Positions 53,728 through 59,688 of a DNA stretch of 59,688 nt are shown piece by piece. Made by a program: the position numbers and the translations under genes. Each line of letters begins with the position of its first letter. Position 1 is the stretch's first letter. Under the pieces are notes generated by a model, which searched no databases, had not been told where the DNA came from, and saw nothing but the letters and a program-made list of their open reading frames with translations. This DNA is from Oscillospiraceae bacterium. Its GTDB lineage: Bacteria; Bacillota; Clostridia; Oscillospirales; JAAYXM01. The stretch is taken from positions 1 to 59,688 of the forward strand of contig SVLF01000010.1 in the NCBI GenBank assembly GCA_015068085.1. The letters run 5' to 3'.

Positions 53728-55488
53728 TCACTTTGTCCCGACTGTGATTTCACCATCGGTTATCTTTTTGATTGTATCGACATCCTTAACTATCGCGTAG
53801 CCTGTGACAGCCGTAGCCGTCGTTGAATCGTCAACAACCGTAAACTGCGATTTATCGGTATTCATGGATATCTTCTGATTTCCGAACATAATACCTTTTT
53901 CCAGCGCATCCTCAAATCCGACAAACTCTGCCATAACCGCAGTTTCTTCACCTGCCGCAAATGTGCTGAGAATTATCTTACGCATAGTTTTTCCGAGGTT
54001 CACCGCGCCCTCGCATACTGCCGTTACCGTGCAGGCTTCATATGCGTTGAAGGTGTAAGTGCTTTTTGTGCTTACAATTTCCGTTGTATCTCCAACGGTT
54101 TTTGTCCAGTAACTGAAGTCTTCGTCAGAAGATGTGCAAGTGACCGTATCACCGTATTTAAAATGCTCTTCTTTGCCGTTGTTTATAATTTTTATATTTG
54201 CTTCAAGGTCGTTATACTTCGCCATAAACGTAAGAGTGCCCGAACGGCCGGAAACATCTGCACCTGCCTCATATTCGGTGTATGTTCCGTCAGCGTTGCG
54301 CAATGCCCATTTCTGAGCCTTGCCGTAGCCTGCCATTGACGGAAGGCCGGGAAGCTTGTTTTCTTCCGTCAGCGTAAGGTCAAGAAGCTGGCCGTTTGCG
54401 TTATAGAACTCAACCGTATCTGTATCGGCACCGACTTCCTCATAAGCAGCGATAAGGTAGTTTACGCCCTCGTGTGGCTTGTACTCCGGGATTTTTGCAG
54501 AATATGACACAACCTGTTTCTTTCCCATTGTCATGCCCTTTGCCCAGTAGAGGAATTTATAGTTCTTACCGTCGATTTCTTTTTCTTCGGGAGCTTCAAT
54601 AGTTGTGCAAATTTCGCCGTAGGTTACATCCGGCATATTTTCGATTGTCATCGTATTCGAAACCTCGCCGTCTGCAGCGTAAACTGCATAGGCGGTTATT
54701 GATGCGCTTCCCGTTCCTGTATGATTGCTTTCGGCATAATCGAAAGCTTTCTCAAGCTCGGAGGGTTCTTCTGTCTCTACCGGAGTAAGGTCGAAGGAGT
54801 AGAGGCGGGAATATGCTCTTCCACTATCGGAATAACTATCAGGGTCATTTGTCTGCAGGAAAAGATAATAATCGCACGCAACATCGATTGTATATTCATC
54901 AAATTCCTGCTTGGATTCACCAGCTGAGCCTTTCATATTAACAGTACCCAACATATATTTTTCTTGTTGCTCTTTAGTAAAGCTATTTAAATATGTCACA
55001 ATGTTGCTATCTCCGTCTCCAGAAACGGTAAAACTGTTTTTCTGGGCTTGCGGTACAACTGTAGATGGTACTAAATATACATCAAACTTAAATCCGCCGG
55101 TATTCAATAATGTCGATATTGAAGGAATAAATGTTCCTGTATTTTCAACTTTTAAGAGAATCGCAATAGCAGCGTTGCCTTTAGCATTCGTTTTGTTTAT
55201 ACGTAACTCCAGAATATTGCCGTATGTAGCATAGGTGGTTGGCTGTGCATTGATTGCATACATATAGCGTTGTGCAGCCACCATCCACTGATCTGTGTTT
55301 ACCGTTGCTAAAGCTCCTGCCTCTTTTTTTGTTTGAAGCGCCACCTTGTTTATTACCGCACTTTCGCCATATCCCGCCGCGCCGAATATGAAGTGCATAC
55401 CGCCATCTTCCGCCGGTGTCGCCGCCACGGCAGGCAGCATAGAAATGATAAAAGTCATTGCAAGGATAATTGTTATAATTTTTTTCAC
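53728..55488 (-). CDS. Secreted multidomain protein with the locus 2 module
   Basis: A 586-residue exported protein starting at GTG 55488, with GGGAGG just upstream. After the signal peptide (MKKIITIILAMTFIISMLPAVAA) comes one copy (about 30-235) of the module found twice in the downstream lyase: FIFGAAGYGES, AIAILLKVENTGTF, FDVYLVPSTVV, QEKYMLGTVNM, YYLFLQTND, LYSFDLTPVE. InlB-like repeats follow (FLYWAKGMTMG; YNDLEANIKIIN). The C-terminal region (EKGIMFGNQ...GYAIVKD) resembles the end of the locus 1 secreted protein. It has no SLH and no catalytic motif. First gene of the locus 2 operon. Confidence 0.75.
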   Translation of the reverse strand: MKKIITIILAMTFIISMLPAVAATPAEDGGMHFIFGAAGYGESAVINKVALQTKKEAGALATVNTDQWMVAAQRYMYAINAQPTTYATYGNILELRINKTNAKGNAAIAILLKVENTGTFIPSISTLLNTGGFKFDVYLVPSTVVPQAQKNSFTVSGDGDSNIVTYLNSFTKEQQEKYMLGTVNMKGSAGESKQEFDEYTIDVACDYYLFLQTNDPDSYSDSGRAYSRLYSFDLTPVETEEPSELEKAFDYAESNHTGTGSASITAYAVYAADGEVSNTMTIENMPDVTYGEICTTIEAPEEKEIDGKNYKFLYWAKGMTMGKKQVVSYSAKIPEYKPHEGVNYLIAAYEEVGADTDTVEFYNANGQLLDLTLTEENKLPGLPSMAGYGKAQKWALRNADGTYTEYEAGADVSGRSGTLTFMAKYNDLEANIKIINNGKEEHFKYGDTVTCTSSDEDFSYWTKTVGDTTEIVSTKSTYTFNAYEACTVTAVCEGAVNLGKTMRKIILSTFAAGEETAVMAEFVGFEDALEKGIMFGNQKISMNTDKSQFTVVDDSTTATAVTGYAIVKDVDTIKKITDGEITVGTK

Positions 55489-55581
55489 GTTAATTTCCTC
55501 CCTTAAGTTGTTTACATTATATTAATAACATATCAGATGCATATCCGTTTGTCATATTTTCCATTTTCCAAAAGAAATATA

Positions 55582-55611
55582 TGGACAAAAAAACGCTTCC
55601 TGTGATAGAAT
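55582..55611 (+). promoter_or_regulatory. Predicted promoter of the locus 2 AraC-type regulator
   Basis: TGGACA (55582-55587), 18-base spacer, TAGAAT (55606-55611) with TG at the extended -10 position. The leader would be very short, with AGGAGG at 55621-55626. For the divergent operon a TATAAT lies about 30 bases upstream of GTG 55488 on the minus strand, without a clear -35. Confidence 0.5.
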
Positions 55612-55628
55612 TTATTTGACAGGAGGCG

Positions 55629-56585
55629 ATGAAATTGCAAAAGAAAAATGACCGGGAGTCTCGTATGTTGGAAATGGACCAGTCGTGGAAAAAATTCGAA
55701 TTTTTACCATGTCCCATATCGGTGCACAGGACTGAATATATTACCGATCACTACAGTTCAACGCACAACCATGATTTTGTTCAGATTTTATATTGCCTCA
55801 AGGGGAGCATTGCTCATACTATAGGCGAAAATGTTTACGACTGTCGCGCAGGCTCAGCTGTCGTTGTTGTGCCGGGAATGATGCACTCCTTCGATGCATC
55901 GGCGGAAACGTCACTTTTGTATCTGGAAATACCGTATAATGCCTTTGAAAACAAACTTGTTGATTTTCATCCCTGCACCGTTGCACTCACACTGCTTTCT
56001 CGTTTTTGCTGCAAGGAAGGCTTTGCCGTTCCCGAATGTTTTGAATTTACGGATAACAGAAAAGAGGCGGAGGAGCTTCTCTTTTCCATTGAAAACACCG
56101 ATTTGCAACCCAAAAACACCGCAAAGCTTTTTATGCTGCTTGAACGCTTTTGTGCTATGATTCTTCCCCTGACAAGCACGCAGATAAAAACTGTCAAAAA
56201 GATTTACGAAAGCCGCGCCCACCCGATAGTCGAAGCTCTTGACTATCTCAACACCCATTACGCAAAAAAGATTTATCATCCTGAGATTCTTCGCGCTATT
56301 GCACTTTGCAGAACGGATTTTTATAATTATTTCAGGTTGTTTATTGATACAACCTATTCCGTATATCTGCAGATGGTACGAGTTTCTCGCGCTCACCGAG
56401 CAATCGCTTTCACACAATATTCGCTTTCGTATATCGCAAATATGTGCGGTTTCGGAGATAATGCATATATGACCAAGTGCTATAAAAAATACCGGGGCTA
56501 TACGCCTACCGAGGAACGGGCAAGACGCACATTCCAAAGGCCGGAATACGCCCATTTGAGAATTACCCGCGACTTTTTTGAATAG
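55629..56585 (+). CDS. AraC-family transcriptional regulator, locus 2
   Basis: A 318-residue regulator. An N-terminal cupin-like domain (HNHDFVQILYCLKGSIAHTI, CRAGSAVVVVPGMMHSFD) precedes a C-terminal AraC domain with two helix-turn-helix units (IYHPEILRAIALCRTDFYNYFRLF; YSLSYIANMCGFGDNAYMTKCYKKYRGYTPTEERARRTF). The AGGAGG at 55621-55626 is only 2 bases before ATG 55629; a TTG at 55635 has the ideal 8-base spacing and may be the real start. It is divergent from the locus 2 operon, matching the arrangement in locus 1. Confidence 0.88.
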   Translation: MKLQKKNDRESRMLEMDQSWKKFEFLPCPISVHRTEYITDHYSSTHNHDFVQILYCLKGSIAHTIGENVYDCRAGSAVVVVPGMMHSFDASAETSLLYLEIPYNAFENKLVDFHPCTVALTLLSRFCCKEGFAVPECFEFTDNRKEAEELLFSIENTDLQPKNTAKLFMLLERFCAMILPLTSTQIKTVKKIYESRAHPIVEALDYLNTHYAKKIYHPEILRAIALCRTDFYNYFRLFIDTTYSVYLQMVRVSRAHRAIAFTQYSLSYIANMCGFGDNAYMTKCYKKYRGYTPTEERARRTFQRPEYAHLRITRDFFE

Positions 56586-56595
56586 AGAAACAAGA

Positions 56596-56639
56596 AAAAG
56601 GGGATTGTAGCAACTCTCGTTTTGCTACAATCCCCTTGC
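56596..56639. terminator. Shared terminator between araC-type gene and nagA
   Basis: AAGGGGATTGTAGCAA pairs perfectly with TTGCTACAATCCCCTT around an 8-base loop, with an A-run before and a T-containing tail after. It serves both convergent genes. Confidence 0.85.
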
Positions 56640-56684
56640 ATAAAGATCAAATCACTCCGCGGGGTGTGTGATATATTATTCTTT

Positions 56685-57863
56685 TTAACCTTCAAATACA
56701 ACGTTGCCGTTTACCATGGTGAGCGAAACGTCGATATTGTCGTCGAAGATGATGATATCTGCATATGCGCCCTCGCGGATTGTTCCGCGGTCGCGGAGAT
56801 TTGCCATACGCGCAGGGTTCGCAGTCGCCATACGCACGGCATCAAGAAGCGTGCAGTCTGCCATATTTATCATATTACGGACAAGGCGGTTTGTTGTGGA
56901 AATACTTCCCGCAAATGCCGTGCCGTCCATAAGCTTTGCCACGCCGTTTTCAATAATAACTTCGTAGCCGTTTTTAAGGCTTCCTGCAATAAATGTTCCG
57001 CCGTCAGCTGCACCTGCTCCGCGGAGAGCATCGGTAATAAGCGAAATGCGGTCAACGCCCTTGAACTTTACGATGAACTTTAAAAGCGATGCCGGAAGGT
57101 GGCAGCCGTCTGCAATAATCTCAACGTCCATACCATCAATCATATATGCCGCCTCAACAACACCGGCATAGCGGTATGCGTTCTTGCGGTGAACAGTGCT
57201 GCAGCCGGAGTAAAGGTGCGTTATAAGCTGATATCCCCAGTCGTATGCTTCCATAACGCAGTCATAATCTGCATCGGAATGACCGACAGCAACAACTACA
57301 TCGTGATCCATGCAGTGACGTGCAAATTCAGCAGAGCCGGGAAGCTCGGGAGCGGAGCTCCAGCGAGCAAGCTTATCTCCGTATTTTTCAAGAAGCGGGA
57401 GATAATCCTCCTTCTTCGGCGGAGTTATATACTCAGGGTTCTGCGCACCTGCCTGTGCAAGCGCAAAGTACGGGCCTTCGAGGTGGATACCGGGCATATA
57501 TGCGCCTTTTGTATTCTTTGCATTCGCCTCGTCAAGAACCTCGAACATCTGAACGTACTCCTCGATAACGCCGGAGGAAGCAGTCGGGAGAAGGACAGTT
57601 GTACCGAACTTTGCGTGAAGCTCAGCCGCTGCAAGGAACGCATCAACCGTTCCGTCCATAAAGTCACCGCCACCGCCGCCGTGAACGTGGATGTCGATAA
57701 ATCCGGGAGAAATGTACTTGCCGCCCGCGTCGTGACCGATGTCAAAGGGACGCTCCTGCGCAGTTACCGCAACAATGCGCTCGCCGTCGGTGTATACCGC
57801 GGTTCCCTCGGGGGCAATGGTGTTTCCGAGAATTACTTTTCCGTTATAAAACTTATGTATCAT
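56685..57863 (-). CDS. nagA: N-acetylglucosamine-6-phosphate deacetylase
   Basis: A roughly 392-residue amidohydrolase, converting GlcNAc-6-P to GlcN-6-P in amino-sugar catabolism. Metal and substrate motifs: GFIDIHVHGGGGGDFMD, HLEGPYF, VVAVGHSDADY, ITHLYSGCSTVHRKN, ADGCHLP and SLITDALRGAG. AAAGGTG favours ATG 57863; ATG 57869 is an alternative. It is not next to nagB or a PTS gene here. Together with the AGE epimerase it hints at N-acetylhexosamine-containing substrates. Confidence 0.93.
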   Translation of the reverse strand: MIHKFYNGKVILGNTIAPEGTAVYTDGERIVAVTAQERPFDIGHDAGGKYISPGFIDIHVHGGGGGDFMDGTVDAFLAAAELHAKFGTTVLLPTASSGVIEEYVQMFEVLDEANAKNTKGAYMPGIHLEGPYFALAQAGAQNPEYITPPKKEDYLPLLEKYGDKLARWSSAPELPGSAEFARHCMDHDVVVAVGHSDADYDCVMEAYDWGYQLITHLYSGCSTVHRKNAYRYAGVVEAAYMIDGMDVEIIADGCHLPASLLKFIVKFKGVDRISLITDALRGAGAADGGTFIAGSLKNGYEVIIENGVAKLMDGTAFAGSISTTNRLVRNMINMADCTLLDAVRMATANPARMANLRDRGTIREGAYADIIIFDDNIDVSLTMVNGNVVFEG

Positions 57864-57899
57864 GATCATTCACCTTTTTATAAAGATTTTACACATATA

Positions 57900-57928
57900 A
57901 TAATAAAACAATTTCCGTAAAAAAGCAA
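57900..57928 (-). promoter_or_regulatory. Possible nagA promoter
   Basis: On the minus strand TTGCTT (57928-57923), 17-base spacer, TATTAT (57905-57900). Confidence 0.4.
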
Positions 57929-57967
57929 CAGTTATTTTTGGACTTTTATCTGCTTGAAAATTTTCGG

Positions 57968-57996
57968 TTGACATAACGGTTACAATATGTTACAAT
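57968..57996 (+). promoter_or_regulatory. Predicted promoter of the SLH/papain-like gene
   Basis: TTGACA (57968-57973), a 17-base spacer, TACAAT (57991-57996). A tandem 10-base repeat (GTTACAATAT twice) overlaps the spacer and -10 and could be a regulator site. Ribosome site AGGAG at 58018-58022. Confidence 0.7.
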
Positions 57997-58032
57997 ATAT
58001 GTAATCGTTTTGTAATTAGGAGTAATTTTTGT

Positions 58033-59136
58033 ATGAGGAAAATTTTTACAGGCGCCGTTCTGGCGCTGTGCCTTTTCTGCGGACTGCTCTGCGCCAATGC
58101 AGCAAATGTTCCGACAGAAGCTGAGGCATATCAGAAAATCGTGGCTATGAAAAGCCAGTATCCCACCGGAAAAACGTGGACGAACTCTACCCGCTACAAC
58201 TGGAAGGGCGGCTCTTACGGTGCCGGAGGTTGTATGGGGTTTGCGTTTCTTATGTCCGACGCGGCATTCGGAACCCTTCCGGCGCGTGACATTTATCCGT
58301 CTTCCGGAAAACCGATAACAATTTCCATGCTTCGCGTGGGCGATATTCTCCGCCTGCCCGGTCACAGCGTTGTTGTTCTTGAAAAGCATGCAGACCACAT
58401 CATCATTACTGAAGGCAACTATCAGCGCAAGGTTCTCTGGGGGAGAAAAATAACTGCCGCTCAGGTAAAAAAAGCAAAATACTACACCACACGCTACCCC
58501 GTAGGCTACACCGAGCCGGCTCCTGCGGCACAGCCCGCTCCGGCAGTAAAAGAACCGGAAAAGGTTTCTGTTACGGTGAACGGCGTTACATATCAGATTG
58601 TTGACATTGCATCACACTGGGCGCGCGAGCATATCAAAGCCTGCCTTACAAGCTCACTTCTCTCAACGAGCGGAGAGGCATCGTATGCTTACTTTATGCC
58701 TGACGCAAGCGCAACCCGCGCACAGGTTGTTACGGCACTTTACCGTGCAAAGGGCTCACCCAAGCCGGCATATTCAAGCTCATTTGCAGATGTTCCGCAG
58801 AATTGCTACTATGCAGATGCAGTTTCGTGGGCATCACAGAACGGCATTGTAACAGGCGTTACAGACACATCCTTTGCTCCTGATGCAGAGGTTACGCGCG
58901 AACAGCTTGCAGTTATAATGTACCGCTTTGCAAACGGCACGGAAACCGAAGGCGACCTTTCCGTATACACCGACCACGGCAATGTTTCTTCATTTGCAGA
59001 AAATGCAGTGCTCTGGGCAGTAAAGAACAACATCATCTCAGGCAAAAACGGCCTTCTCCTTCCGCAGGGAAAAACCTCACGCGCAGAGTTCGCCACAATG
59101 ATTGTGCGCTTCTCGATGTCTTTGGCTAAAGCATAG
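58033..59136 (+). CDS. Exported papain-like domain protein with SLH repeats
   Basis: A 367-residue exported protein: signal peptide (MRKIFTGAVLALCLFCGLLC), a ~150-residue domain with GAGGCMGFAFLMSD, LRVGDILRLPGHSVVVLEKH and IITEGNYQRK (Cys/His/Asn-like triad of CHAP/NlpC-type amidases), a Pro/Ala-rich linker (EPAPAAQPAPAVKEPE), and three C-terminal SLH-type repeats (about 195-360; TRAQVVTALY, TREQLAVIMYRF, SRAEFATMIVRF). It is probably a wall hydrolase or a wall-bound enzyme. It has its own strong promoter. Confidence 0.8.
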   Translation: MRKIFTGAVLALCLFCGLLCANAANVPTEAEAYQKIVAMKSQYPTGKTWTNSTRYNWKGGSYGAGGCMGFAFLMSDAAFGTLPARDIYPSSGKPITISMLRVGDILRLPGHSVVVLEKHADHIIITEGNYQRKVLWGRKITAAQVKKAKYYTTRYPVGYTEPAPAAQPAPAVKEPEKVSVTVNGVTYQIVDIASHWAREHIKACLTSSLLSTSGEASYAYFMPDASATRAQVVTALYRAKGSPKPAYSSSFADVPQNCYYADAVSWASQNGIVTGVTDTSFAPDAEVTREQLAVIMYRFANGTETEGDLSVYTDHGNVSSFAENAVLWAVKNNIISGKNGLLLPQGKTSRAEFATMIVRFSMSLAKA

Positions 59137-59155
59137 CAATAAACACAATCGAGTA

Positions 59156-59225
59156 GGAGGCTAACCATTAGTTGATTAGCCGACCTCTCACACCACCGTG
59201 CGTACCGTTCGGTACACGGCGGTTC
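59156..59225 (-). ncRNA. Group II intron ribozyme domains V and VI
   Basis: Domain V (59184-59225): ACCGCCGTG pairs with CACGGTGGT, then a two-base CG bulge, TACC/GGTA and a GAAC tetraloop, the exact layout of domain V, with a CGC triad candidate. Domain VI (about 59156-59183): a short GGCTAA/TTAGCC hairpin with an adenosine-rich loop that would hold the branch point. Confidence 0.85.
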
Positions 59226-59227
59226 AA

Positions 59228-59688
59228 TCATATTGAGTGCAAAGACTTGTATGCCTCGGATATGTCATAATATCCACGGCGTGCAAGTCTTTCATTTGTT
59301 ATGGTGTGGTGTAGTATCCCACTACTTGCAATAGCCCAGTACCCCTTTCTTGTGTTTCCGTTCCGATACGCCTTCCATTCCGGCATCCCGAGCTTCATCA
59401 GGTTCTTTACTCTGGTTCTCGGCAATTTCCATTGTTTCCAAATGTACATACGTATTCGTCGACGTAGCCATTCATTCCAATCTTGCATTTCATTCTTCAT
59501 CTCCGCAATTCCGTAATATCCAAGCCACCCTCGCATAAATACCTTTATGTTGTAGAACACCGTATCTAAGCTTCTGCCCTGACTACGGGAAGTTAGTTTT
59601 CGCAGTTTTTCTTTGGCTTTCTTCTTCGACTTTGCGTGAACTCGGATATATGCACCCTTTCTGTTCCTTCCCATCGCAAAGCCGAGAA
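59228..59688 (-). CDS. ltrA: Group II intron reverse transcriptase/maturase, C-terminal part (partial)
   Basis: The frame runs off the window end (codons for LGFA precede MGRNRKG). The visible ~153 residues are the end of the RT thumb and the maturase X domain: IRVHAKSKKKAKEKLRKLTSR, FMRGWLGYYGIAEM, WLRRRIRMYIWKQWK, GYWAIASSGILHHTITNERL. No endonuclease (HNH) domain follows, so it is a short-tailed maturase. It splices and mobilises the intron. Confidence 0.92.
   Translation of the reverse strand, partial: LGFAMGRNRKGAYIRVHAKSKKKAKEKLRKLTSRSQGRSLDTVFYNIKVFMRGWLGYYGIAEMKNEMQDWNEWLRRRIRMYIWKQWKLPRTRVKNLMKLGMPEWKAYRNGNTRKGYWAIASSGILHHTITNERLARRGYYDISEAYKSLHSI

Larger units (their letters stand above)
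59149..59688 (-). mobile_element. Group II intron, 3' part
   Basis: The minus strand carries the end of the intron-encoded protein followed by domains V and VI of the ribozyme. The intron 3' end lies near 59149, about 13 bases downstream of the stop of the gene at 58033, on the opposite strand. The 5' part lies beyond the window edge. Confidence 0.88.

Noticed and set aside
55911..56555. 214-codon minus-strand open frame
   Set aside because: Antisense to the AraC-type regulator, which has full helix-turn-helix motifs.
1..59688. CRISPR arrays, tRNA and rRNA genes
   Set aside because: No regularly spaced short repeats, cloverleaf structures or rRNA core sequences were found by reading both strands.

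Overview
The window looks like chromosomal DNA of an anaerobic, Gram-positive, Clostridia-type bacterium. The evidence is strong AGGAGG-type ribosome sites, lipobox signal peptides (LAAC, LCAC), S-layer homology (SLH) anchors, rubredoxins, a flavodiiron protein and a membrane-bound [NiFe] hydrogenase. No rRNA, tRNA or CRISPR array was seen, so the genus cannot be named.

Layout: (1) 1-980, three overlapping small phage-like genes ending in an ArpU/RinA-like late regulator. (2) 1076-26758, carbohydrate locus 1, bounded on both sides by a perfect 113-bp direct repeat. A plus-strand operon (beta-helix enzyme, class V aminotransferase fold, sialidase-like propeller, ceramidase-fold hydrolase, DgoK-KDPG aldolase fusion) converges on a minus-strand operon (solute-binding lipoprotein, AGE-family epimerase, two GH-like paralogues, a secreted multidomain protein, and a 2642-residue SLH-anchored heparinase II/III-like lyase). 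A divergent AraC regulator closes the locus. (3) 26880-36091, a 15-gene Mbh-type [NiFe] hydrogenase/Mrp-antiporter operon with hypA and hypB inside it and a six-cluster polyferredoxin. (4) 36386-42041, thyA, folA, a three-domain flavodiiron protein, rubredoxin, a three-way-junction RNA with terminator, a ZIP transporter and a second ceramidase-fold protein. (5) 42153-56585, carbohydrate locus 2: AraC regulator, secreted multidomain protein, 2400-residue SLH-anchored lyase, solute-binding lipoprotein, PHP phosphoesterase, and an SLH protein with a papain-like domain. (6) nagA, a second SLH/papain-like protein, and the 3' end of a group II intron with its maturase.

How it may work together (inference): each carbohydrate locus has its own AraC regulator, LplA-type binding lipoprotein, giant cell-surface lyase and a small secreted partner carrying the same non-catalytic modules as its lyase. 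Module families differ between the two loci, which suggests two uronic-acid-containing substrates. The kinase-aldolase fusion would turn 2-keto-3-deoxy-sugar acids into pyruvate and a triose phosphate. The AGE epimerase and NagA point to amino-sugar use. The hydrogenase would dispose of reductant and conserve energy as an ion gradient, and the flavodiiron protein with rubredoxin would remove oxygen or NO.

The most unusual points are the 113-bp repeat bracketing locus 1, the two matched lyase/partner systems with a hairpin between partner and lyase genes, the rearranged Mbh operon with duplicated ferredoxin modules, the kinase-aldolase fusion, and the structured RNA before the ZIP gene.
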